NCBI GenBank assembly: GCA_032173965.1
Contig: JAVUNC010000005.1
Coordinates: 44,626,501 to 44,690,500 of the forward strand
Source: Sitta carolinensis
Taxonomy: Eukaryota; Chordata; Aves; Passeriformes; Sittidae
Reading direction: 5' to 3'
Length of the DNA stretch: 64,000 bases
The notes beneath the pieces were generated by a model. That model did no database searches. It was not told the origin of the DNA and saw nothing but the letters and a program-made list of their open reading frames with translations. Shown piece by piece: positions 13,271 through 24,200 of the stretch (the stretch's first letter is position 1; every line of letters starts with the position of its first letter). The translations under genes were made by a program, and so were the position numbers.

Positions 13271-13326
13271 CATGTGTATATGTGTGTTTGTGTGTATATA
13301 TGTATATATATATATGTATTCACACA
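13271..13326 (+). repeat. TG/TA-rich simple repeat
   Basis: Mixed tgtgta, tgtgtttg and tatata units over 56 bp, ending in cacaca. Confidence 0.85.
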
Positions 13327-15999
13327 TGATCAGCTTCATATTCCCCAGTCTGATATTTGTCAGGTGAAAATGTCACACTGGAATTATACACATACACAAG
13401 CAGAGGCAAGCTCTGCTGTTTTGTCATTATATAGGATTTAACATGTAACCAGTATTTTAAGATCAAGAATGTAACATTTTACTGTGACACACTACAAAAA
13501 TCCAGTTGCTTCCTTGTTCCCATTATGCTAGAATCTGGCAAACACAAAAAAGAAACCATCCCTAGCTTTCCCAGTCAGAGAGAGGAAACAGATTGTGCAA
13601 ACAAAGAAACAAGTAGTTGATTTCCACTACTTTAAGTGAATTACAATTTAACTCATTTTAACTATGCTGAATAAGGGCAAGAGGGTAAGAGCAGCCACAA
13701 AGGAGAAGAAGAAAAGTCATAATGCATGATTGTTTAAGATACCTAAGTTCAGGTGGCTACACGAGTGTCTTCCTCTACTCTGGATGTCTAAGCTTCTCCT
13801 CTGTTCAGTGGATATTTAGCTGAGACAGGGGAATCAAAAGAGCCATTCAGCTCATGTACCAAGTGGTTTATCAGCCAGATTGCTCCCAGAGACAGTGGTA
13901 AGGGTATGGAAAGGAACCTGATCCTGCAATATAAGGGGCCTAAACATAAACCGTTTAACAGGGTACTGTAATCACCTTCCTACATAAATGCATTGCTTTG
14001 TAACATTCAGTGCTTTTAATTTAAGTGAATTCTTAGTTGAGGCAATGTATGTGTGAGGTAAAATCTATGTCATGGCTTTGGGATCACAGGCTTTCCTCTC
14101 TCTCTGTGAGATGAAAGAGATACAGCTCAGAAACACAGATCTTCCCCAATCCTTCCACCACACAGCAGTGAATTTCTGATTTGAGTGTAACTTTTCATAT
14201 TTATTTTCATATTTATTATTTGACCTATATTTTGTCTTATTCGGACTGCTCACTTGAATGACACTCCATGCATGTAAACTTAAACAGTTGGGTTTTTTCA
14301 AGGCTTTCAAAAACACTCTTTGCTCTCAGCATCTGAACTCAGCACCCGTGCTGATCAAGTGAGCAGAAAACAATCTCCTGGAGTAATTTTAAGAGCTTTT
14401 TTCTAAATTATGTTGCACCAGTTATCTAATGATGCATGAAAACAACATAAAACTGGAAATGTTCTTACCAATGTTTCTGTGCAATCACAACATAAAAATG
14501 TCAGATCTTTGGGCTTGAACTTTTTGAGTGGCATAGTATAGTTCACTTGTATCACTTGATGATCTGGTATGAGTCATATCCCTTCTGTGTAGTGGGTGGT
14601 TTTAAAGCCATGGCGAGATTGTAGTTGTTGACTTTTTCAGATGCTGTTTGAGGATCAAGAATAAGGTGGGGTTTTTTTCAGAACAGAAGACTAGTTGCAT
14701 GGCCAGGGCTATCTTCCAACATCTGAGGTTAATCTCATTTCTCTCCATTTTCTACCTCTATTGAAGATAAAGTGAATTTTTCCACAAATGCTGTTTCCAC
14801 ACAAGGATAATACCACCAGCCATGCCATTCTCTCTGAGTTACCTAGAACTGTGTTGTGGTTTCTTGAATGATCATGCTGGGCTTGCTTTCTCCTTTCCCA
14901 CTTTGCTCCCATCTGTGCTGTTTATCTGCTATCTGTTATCTGCAGCTCTGGGCTGTAGAAGGAACATGCTATGAGTAGAGCTTTCAGATTACTAACATCT
15001 CAGCCAGTAAAGCATTTGATTCCACAGGGGCATGTCAGTAAACCTCAAGGAAGATCTCTGAATTAACATCTTTTTTTCTATTAGTAATGTTGACCAGGCC
15101 ATAAAACTATCAGTAATATGAACTACCAGCTGCACCTGAATCCCTGGTACTTTAAAAACATTAAAAAATCCTCCAAAGTGTACGCTGACCCATTATCTCA
15201 GATGAACTCATCACAAATGCAGTGTTTGATGACTACTACCTCAGTGACTCACTAGAGTGCTGGATAATGTGTTGCTTACTTTTGTTAACTTCAAAAGAAC
15301 AACTGTAATAATCAGTTATCAGCAGGTGGTGGTTTCCTCCATGTTCAAATACATCAATTGCCAGTTGCTGTCAAGCTCTGCTGGGTGCATCACAAATGGT
15401 CACAGCATCCCAGCATTTCTGTCTCTGGTACTTTGCACAGTGGCAATGATTTCTGACCATTTTTGCTCTCTGTGCATTCATGCTGGCCCAATGAAGTCTA
15501 CTTGTTGCCCAGTCTTTTGCATAACATCATCTGAGGTGTCCTCCTGAATCTTTTCAGGCTCTTGGCGCATTTTAATTGCAGTCTCTGTTTTCCCTTCTCT
15601 CTGCACTTGCTCTTTCTCTCAGTCACCTCTGGGTTTATTTCCATCCTAAAAGTCTCTGATAGTCAAGGGAACTAGTTCCTGTGCAGCCCAGTGTGAGCTT
15701 ATTATTTCTTTTAAAGGACTCACTGCATTGTCACTCTTAGTTTCTCCATTTTCCAACTCTTGTGTTTTGCAGATCTGGTAACCATTACAGCAGGGGGTGT
15801 GGGGCTGTGTGTGTGTGCTTGTTCTTTCAAATACTTTTCTTTGGCTTTTTGCTTCATTTTGTTCCATTCTGCATTTTGACCTGCTTTGAAATCACTGTTT
15901 TCTCTTTCACATTTGAGGTGTATTTTTATACTTCAAACACTGAGCATGGAAGTCACTGTTGCACAAAAAGCAAAGTTTTGTCAAGAATGTCCTTTTAGT
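13327..15999. other. Gene-free stretch, non-coding
   Basis: No gene or repeat family recognised. There are several 70-100 codon frames (for example 15257-15547) without splice context or protein similarity that I can see. Confidence 0.45.
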
Positions 16000-17220
16000 C
16001 ACATTATAAAATGTAAGAGCAACCAGACTGAGTTAAGATCTATCCAGCCCAGTGTCTTACCCCTGGCAATGGCTGACAGCAGATGCCAAAGGATGAGTTT
16101 GAAAAGCTGTTGGCTATCTATGATGCTACTAAAATATTCTCCAAGCATTCAACAAGGCACTGGTCAGTGGTTTCATAAACAATAAATTCAGGATTTTGGG
16201 TTGGTTTTAATATTTATTTATTTTGCAATTAATTACCCTTGGAAAAAACATATTCTCTTCATTGGACAGGTAGCTTTTTGAATGTCTGTAAGCACATATG
16301 TAAATCCCCAGCAATCCAAAGCAAGAAATTCCACAACTGAAATATAAGTTGTATGAAGAACAACTTGCTTTAATTTTGTTTTTATGAACATACCATTCCT
16401 GAATGACTATTGATGTTTTCTTGTTCTTGTACAGGAACAGATTGTAAAGTCTTTCTGGAATGGTCTAATCCTGCCCTTCACAATTTCATAATCTTCTGCC
16501 TCTCTCAGTCATAATTTTTCAAAGCATCATGTTGTTTTCTGGTTTGATCTGTGTTCTTTTCGTTGTAGTTCTTTGTGCTGGCTATTTGTTTTTTTGATCA
16601 TAACTCCTCCTTGCTAAGATATTCCAGGAATTCTCTACTTATCCACTAGAAGCCTAGGATCTTGGTCTTAAAGGGTAATATCAGACAAAATTGCCCAATT
16701 TTGTATCAGAAGCTTTTCTTTGTTGTATCTTTCTCTACATTGAGTTATGATGCCCAGTCATTCAGCTTTAAGAGGTCCTTATACCTTTTTCCACTGCTGG
16801 TCTTCAACTTTCTGACCCTGAACAACCCAGTATTCTTGGTTGGTCTCTTCACAGCCCACACTTTCACAGGCAATGCTTCCAGTGAATTTTAAGAATTTGT
16901 TAAACAGCATGAGTTCCAGCATGGTCCCTCAAGCCTCCACTGGGGACTTCCCACCACTGTGAAAATTGCCCATTTACTCTTACCCTTTTTTCCAATCATT
17001 TAATAAGTTGTTTATTTATGCAACAACTATTTATCCCACACCCATTTAGATATTTTAGGAAATTTTGTGGAAGAACCTTGCTGAATGACTTTTGGAAATC
17101 ATATAGACTGTATCAGAGAGATCTCTTTCATCCACATGAATGAAATACACAGTATTTAAAGTGTGAATAATCTGACCTATTTTCCAGTCACCTACATTAG
17201 GATAAAAAGAAGCTACCCTT
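16000..17220 (-). mobile_element. Ancient CR1 LINE, 3' portion (about 1.2 kb)
   Basis: Read on the + strand, the blocks follow the reverse complement of an old amniote CR1 in the right order. 'gatctatccagcccagtgtc' at about 16039 and 'tggcaatggctgacagcaga' at about 16065 are the 3' end. 'aaattccacaactg' at about 16325 and 'gttttcttgttcttgtacag' at about 16414 follow. Then come 'tgatgcccagtcattcag' at about 16748, 'cagcatgagttccagcatgg' at about 16904 and 'gaccttgctgaatgactttt'-like sequence at about 17075. The 3' UTR and the C-terminal part of the reverse-transcriptase ORF are thus represented, with many stops and indels. It is clearly inactive. Its divergence and similarity to reptile-type CR1 suggest an insertion older than the avian-specific CR1 copies. 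Confidence 0.78.
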
Positions 17221-17578
17221 GGAGTGCTTATTCACTCCATTGACTTAAGAGGGACTCTAGACATGCAACCACTGGCTTCAGTGAGCTTTCCACTAGAGAC
17301 CTCACATAACCTGCCTTTATATACAAAATGTATAAGGAAATATGTCTACAACTTCCTGGCCCTCAGATTATTTATCCCATAGTTGCTGCCCCATACAATT
17401 AACCTCTTCTTTCCTAGACCAGCTGTCTGAAATAACTATTTCTCCAGATTCCATGCATTTATTCAGTTTTTGTTGTTTGGTTGTTTTTTGGGGTTTTTTT
17501 GGGGGGGGGTTGTCATTTTTCTGGTGCTATTCATTAATTTCCTTTGAATGCTTGCCAAAAGGGAGAACTCCAAGGTAG
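17221..17578. other. Gene-free stretch with T/G-rich tract
   Basis: Contains a T/G-rich low-complexity tract at about 17467-17520, including a run of nine G at 17501-17509. The LTR follows directly. Confidence 0.5.
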
Positions 17579-18231
17579 TGTCATGGTTTAATCCCATCCT
17601 CAACCATGCCCCACACAGCCATTCACTGCCTATCCCACTCCAGTGAGATGGGGGAAACAATAGGAAGGGTATAACAAAAAAACATGGGTTGAGATAAAGA
17701 CAGGTTAATAGGTGAAATAAAACTGGATGTGCAAGAAAAACATTGCAAGAAATTCTTTTGCTTCTTCCCATGGGCAGACAGGTGTTCAGTCATCTCCAGG
17801 AAAATAGGGCTCCATCACTGGGGAAGACAAAATCATAGAATATTCTGAGTTGGAAGTGACCTCTCTAAGATCACTAAATCCAGTTCTTAAGTGAATGGCT
17901 CATGCAGGGAGCAAACCCACAACCTTGGTTTTATTAGCACCAGGATCTAACCAACACCATCATCCCTCCTTCCTCCTTCTTGTCCCAAATTTATATACTG
18001 AGCATGGCAGCATATGGTCTTGAATATCCCTTTATTTAGTGTGGTCAGATGTTCTAGCTGTGCCCCCTCATAAATTCTTAAACAACTCCAGCCTCCCCTC
18101 TGGAGTGTTTCAAGAAGCAGAAAAAGACCTTGGCTATGTGAAAGAGCTGCTCAGCAGTAACTAACTCACTATTATCCAGATTGGTTTCAGCACAAATCTA
18201 TAACAGCCCCATACCAGCCAAAGCCACCACA
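17579..18231 (-). mobile_element. Solo LTR of an avian ERVL-type endogenous retrovirus
   Basis: The + strand starts 'tgtcatggtttaatcccatc' and ends 'gccaaagccaccaca', so both orientations carry TG...CA termini. Intermediate blocks ('gggttgagataaagacaggt', 'ggcagacaggtgttcagtca', 'tccaggaaaatagggctcca', 'gcagaaaaagaccttggct', 'cagcccc ataccagcca') match a dispersed LTR common in bird genomes. The minus strand carries the TATA-like element gcTCAGTATATAAAT at 17990-18004, and a degenerate ATTAA polyadenylation-type site near 17703-17708. The LTR therefore reads on the minus strand. Without the nested SINE it is about 528 bp. No internal retroviral sequence adjoins either end, so this is a solo LTR left by recombination. 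Flanking 5-mers (ggtag / ggaga) do not form a clean duplication. Confidence 0.8.
17831..17955 (-). mobile_element. tRNA-Ile/CR1-tailed SINE (TguSINE1-like), nested in the LTR
   Basis: The minus strand reads 'ttggttagatcctggtgcta', 'ataaaaccaaggttgtgggt' and 'ttgctccctgcatgagcca'. This is the D-loop-to-3'-end part of a tRNA-Ile (anticodon-loop region GCTAATAA, T-arm GTGGGTTTGCTCC). It is followed by 'cacttccaactcagaatatt' and 'ctatgatttt', a CR1-type 3' end. A tRNA-Ile head with a CR1 tail is the design of TguSINE1 from zebra finch, mobilised by CR1 reverse transcriptase. The copy lacks the first roughly 15 bases of the head (5'-truncated). It interrupts LTR sequence: 'gggaagacaa' on one side resumes as 'caccatcatccctcc' on the other. 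Confidence 0.78.
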
Positions 18232-21200
18232 GGAGAACAGGGAAAATTTCTAGAGGGATGTTAATAGGAATTTTAAGGGCTAAATTCACTCTTATCAGCT
18301 CACATTCATACACCTGGGCACAGAGAAAAAAACGAGATCCCAAGACACTTCCTTTATGCCCTCAAGGGTTCCCATCTGGCAACTTGTCACACAATGCTGT
18401 CTGAACACATGCACTTTCCATTACTTAATGTTTATTTTTGAAACTGCAGGGTTTGGTTTTATGCTGTATTTTTGGTTTCTTTAGCTTGTGGGTTTTTTTG
18501 CATAGACTAATTTTGTTTCAGATTGGCCACTTCACAGAAATTAAAAAGTACAGATTCCCATGTTCAGTGTCTAGCTTAAATATTTCTTCTGCTCATAAAA
18601 ATTGAGAGAAATATTGATATATTTGTCCGCTATTCTTATTGTGATGGAGAAATTACCATTTATTTAATTCATCATATTACTCTAACAACCTACTACAGGC
18701 AATTGACCTTATGAATATGTTTTCTGTAGATGATTGAGAGTTTCTTTATTCAAAGGTTTCAAACGGTTGTTAAAATTAACCCAATCAGTTTTCCTTTATG
18801 TTAAACATGTTAATTATTAGAAATCAGATAGATGTATTTTCTCTGTCTTTTTCATCTCAGCATAGTAATCCAGATTTATTGTAACAGTTTGGCTGGCTGC
18901 ATTTCTACCGATAAAGAATTAGTGTGTAACAGCTTCTTCATCCTTTTGGTCCACTCTCTTTAGTGTTTTTATTTTCCTAGAGTGCCTGCTTTTTTATATT
19001 TTCTTTTCCTTAATTTGATGATTTTATTATTTAATGTGAAGTATTTTCTTCTGTTTCCCAGATCATCCAGTAGCACCTATTTCAAAAGCTTAGTGGCAGT
19101 TTATGACTAGAAAATTTTAGTCTGAATGAGCTTGAAGTCTTACATGTTATTCTTAGGCAACCACTTCAGCTGTCTTTCTTGATTTAGACTAAATGCCTAT
19201 AATTCTACAGCTAATTAAATTAAATCTTTGAATGTCCTATCTCTAGACTTAACTATCAGACCACTTTCGAAATATGAATATTTTAGGGGGTTAAAATTAG
19301 ATGATTTATAGTAATGTATCTGGGGATTTTATTATACCTCCTTTGAAATACATAACATTATTTAATTCTAGATTAATATGTCTAGCAGCGAGTCAGTCCC
19401 TCAGTATTTCTGACTTATTCTTCACCAGCCCTTGTTCTACCATCTGGCTACTGTTGCTTTTTCTCATGTTTCCAGACCAGACACATCAAATATCACTTGG
19501 TTTTGGCCTCAGCCCTTCTCTCTTTCAAGTGATATTTGTCCCTCTCACGTTTGCATTGAAGTGTTGAGCCTCTCTTCTGCTTTTGAGCCTTAGCAACGGC
19601 TGTGGATCCCTGGTCTTCTACTAAGGTGTGCCTGGCATGGGGGCCTCTTTGTTGGAATAGCCATTGGTGCAGACCACCAGCATCCATCCGGAGAACCCTT
19701 TCTTTGACCCTTTGTTAGGGCCACCCCTGTGGTTACTACCTGAACTACACTTTCTTCTTTTTCCCACACGCACAGGACATGATGCAGAGCGCCAATACAC
19801 TGCCCCAGCCTAAGGTGGTTCCCCAGAGCACAAACACATCCCACTAATGAAAGGGTCAGATAGGGATAGATGTGTACAAACACAGCTCATCACATCCAGT
19901 TTCTGCTTTTTTGACAAAGCAGGAAAAGGCTGGAAGGTATGGAGGCTGGTTGTGGCTGTGTGTGTCATGGCAGAATTGGAGTCCTGGAAGGATGGATTTA
20001 TTTCTTCTCTGTTCCACAGAGTGGGGAGTCAAACCCAGATCTCCCAAATGCCCAAGAGTGCCTTGGCTGTAAGACTGAATGTTTCCACTGTAGTGATGAA
20101 CTGTTTTTCATATGAGCTGCAATGCAGTTAGCTTGCTCCTCTGCAGTCATTAAAGATCCCAAGATTGCTTTTCATGAGCTTCCAGTAGTGTTACTTAACA
20201 GAGTATCCTGGCTTCAGTCCAGCCTGGCTAACTGTAGACCACATCTCTAGACTTCTGTCATTTCAGCTGTGTAATGTAAATCATCTCACTCAGCATTGCT
20301 AATATTGCTAAAGAGTTACAAAAGCTTGTTCCATAGCCACTGTAAAGCCATGAAGTGAAGTAATCCTTTTATATAAATGCTGTATGCAAGTTATAGTCTG
20401 TTTGCATTTCCTGCATTACTTTTCATTGTGTTCACTATTATTACACATATAATGTATGCTCATAATGGCATGGACTAAGGAACTCTGTGAAATGCCAGTC
20501 TTTTGCCCTGGACTTGAAACTGATTATATACACAGATGTCAAGATCTTATTTCAATAACACGCATTTTGGAAAGTCTGCATACAGACAGAGAGGGATGAA
20601 TAATTATGACTTTCTTCTGACTCTCAGGCAGAGTCCTTACAAATTTCTGAGCACCTCTTGAGAATTTTCTCTTCACTTTTCATATTAAAGCAGCCATAAG
20701 GTCTGAATTAAGCTCTCTTTTCTGCTCGATGGTCATCTCCAGACAAGCCATACCAATGTTAATGAAACACTGTAGATGTAACCCTGGTTCATTCATATCC
20801 AGTAGTTGTGCATTTTCCTAGTCTGACTGGCCAGTCTAATCACAAGACAAATTTCTATATGGTCTATGACCTTCACTTTTCTATTCTTTGCTATTGGGGC
20901 AAGGCTGTGTTTTCAACACTACTCTTTCTTAGGGAGATAGTGGAGGAAACAAAACCAAACAGTTTACATCTTCCTTGCCTGCAACCCACAGGCAAAACCT
21001 TAGGCCAGCATCAACCAATTGATTGCAACAGGTATTCCAACCCCAGAACTTGTTACACATTTTGCTTTTGCTTGTAGCTCTGTTTCTAAAGTACATCATG
21101 ATCATCTTAAGGAATTACTGACTTCTTCTGACTGTTTTATGTATTCTGCTCTTAAGTAGGAAGACATCCATCAGCCCTCTTCAGAAGCTTTATCTGTATT

Positions 21201-24200
21201 CCATGCGGAGACTTTTGCCTTCCTCTGCTTAAAATAACATTCAGGTTCAACTTGAGTTTCCTCCATAGATTTTTTTTTCCCGTTCTATTTTCATGTACTG
21301 AGTTCAAAGCCAGGATAGTTCTTTTTCAGATATGCAAAAAATTCATAAAGCACAAGACCTTCAGTAGACTTCAGCTGCTTGCCTTCTTTTCAGTTAAGAC
21401 TGTATAGTATGTCAACACCAGCTTTGGCTGGAAAGTCCTGTGTATGGTGAGCTGATTTAGATGATCTAATTTTATTGTCTTCATTCATCATTCATAATCC
21501 ATTATACCATTGTTGAATGATATGACTGCAATAATTCTCAGACTTGATTAGAATATTGTTTTTTTTCTCAGAGTTATTTCTTTCCTGGGACAAAGATTTT
21601 GAAACTTTTCTACATAAGAAGTGGGGAATTATTTTTCTTATTATTATCCTATTCCAAATGTATTTCTTACATTAGCTAGAAGAGAGAATTAATATTTGAG
21701 ACCTCTCAATAAATATTTTAACTTTCTAAAACTCAGACAAAGGTGCCACAGCATTGTCAGTTTGCCTTTTTGTTATACATCCTAAAATAATTCCTAAAAA
21801 TATCAATTTCTATCAAATGAAACCCAACGTTTGTTCCATATATTGACAGAAATGTACTCTAGAAATTGCAAATGTAACAAACTTAAGAAAATTAAGTTGA
21901 TTAGTACTACCACTAGATTATCAAAGCTTGACTTTAAAAAAAGTCACTAAAAAGAAAGGCCCAAAAAAATGAAACGTAAATTCCGCTTGTCATGTTCCTG
22001 TGTTATTGGCAGATGCCCCAGGCAACTCTGCTATCTCCATCTCAGATAGTGAAATTATTGCCCAAGAGCACAGTGTCTGAAGAGTTCTCAGGGCTCAAAA
22101 AACACCAGGGCAGCAGACGTGTTTAATAGGGATGTGGGATGACTAGTGCAGGGATTTCCAAATCTCATCACCTGCAGTTCTCTTTTATTGGAAACCTGAA
22201 CATTTGGGTGCATGTTTCAGTTTCATTATTTTTCTCAAGTGTCTGAAGGAGGTAACAAGTAATTCAGGGCCACTGGCACAGCACAGCACTGACGGCACTG
22301 TCTGTCCTTTGGTGCCGTTTGTCCTCTCAGCAGAACAAGCCATGCTGAAAGCCGAGGACGATCACGGCCCCTTGTGCTGAGTAATGCCAAAGACTTACTC
22401 TTAACACCATATTTCTTCCATCCACTCTTTTTCCTCTGTCCTTCCATAGAATATGGTTCTGCTTTTTTCCCAAATACATGTCCAGTAATTGCAATGACAC
22501 TGGGTACCACAGTACAGGGGAGCAAGTGTGACCCTACCTCGGGACTCTGGTTCCTGCCTAGCAACAGCATCCACCAGCGTGCTCTCCCTCCCCTTGCTGG
22601 AAGAACAAATGCTAATATTCTTCACATGTGACTCCAGAAACTGAATAATAGGAGCTGACCTGACCATAAATGCCAGGATCACAAAGTCTCAGGAGTTTAG
22701 TGGCTAGCATAATGCATCATTATGATGGCGAACCAAATTCCTTGCTTGCTGTTTGCAGCCACATTAAATATGAATAAGAGAACTAAAAAAACCACTGAAA
22801 AATAGTCTAATTAAATTGTGCAGTGAGATAGGCCCATGTATTTTAGTGCTTTTAATTCCTATGAAATAAAAGCATATTCTCTTTCCTTCTTTTTTGCGAC
22901 ATTTGTTCCCACACAGGAAGGCTAAAGGCAGCTGGTGTTGGTTTGCTGTTAACAAAGGACTTTTGCCTGTGAATTTGCCTGAAAATGACTTTTGCAGGGT
23001 TAAGCAAAGCATCTGCAGGACCAAAACAAGACTTAAAGCAACAGTGAGTATAATCAAACTTCATATGTGTGCCCACTTATCTCTGCTGCAGAATAATCCC
23101 TGCTGCCTGGAGAGGTCCTTTGCTATCTGGCCTAGAAAAAGAGGGGAGGTCAGGGGCACAGAAGACACAGCAAGGCACAGCATGGCATGCTGCCACTGTG
23201 CCAGCTCCTCTTCTCTAGCCAGGCTGAAGACTATGCTCAGCTGTAAGCATGTCCTTTGGGAGTCAGCATTAATATTCACAAGCTGAAAGATAAGTGGGTG
23301 CCTGAGTGCTGTGTAAACCAAGGTCTAATTGGGAGCCCTTGTATCTCTTCCATACGTAGCATTTCCTTTACCTATTTTACAAAAGTTAAAAGTGAAACAC
23401 TCCATAAAGCAGTACTTACAGTCTTTTTCTTTTCACTGCTCCCTCTCACTTGAAGGACCCAGAAAATAACTTTCTTTAGCTCTAGTCATCCGCATTCATC
23501 CCTAAAGAAGTACCTATTAAATTTTTTATGATGTGTAAACAAGTACATTTCCTTTAAAAATGACAGTGTTTTCACAAACAATGCCTCAGTCCCTGGATTT
23601 AGCTCCAGAGAGGTATTTCATGGAAAACACCTTCCAGTTACTCTGCTTCTGGTTACAGTGGCAGATCTGAAATATGGCCACTTGCCACATAGGCCTCCGA
23701 GCACTTGTAATATACCCCTTCTCCCAAATCAAATGAATTTGAATTTCTTTGCCTCATAGAATCCAGGAGCTTTTTTTTGGGGTGAGAAAAAACACGTATT
23801 CTGGAAAATAAGCAGCTGAATATTTCCCTCTGGATTCGGGTTGATAATATTAAAGAATGGCAGCAGTTCTTATTTGCAGAGAAGAAAAAAGACACTACTC
23901 CAATCTCCTGAGCCACATTGGAAAGTTTATTTTATTTAGCAAAGATGAAAATTGCACTGGAGACGTCAACACTCTGATAGCCCTGAAGCATTTTGGCACC
24001 CTCTGATCACAGGAGCTGAATCAAGAGAGACTGACCCATTGCTGTGCTTGCTGCCTGTCCTAACAGGTGTATTGGGGAACATTTGCCAAAAAGGCGGAGA
24101 ACGGAGAATTTCTGATGAGCCAGTGGATGCCATTTGGCCAGAAAAGTAGTTGGATGATAATGATATGTAAAAGCACAAGCAAAACATAACCTTGTGTGAA

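Noticed and set aside
17895..17955. A tRNA-Ile gene on the minus strand
   Set aside because: The 5' part is missing, the T-arm has substitutions, and a CR1-type tail follows directly. It is the head of a SINE, not a tRNA gene.
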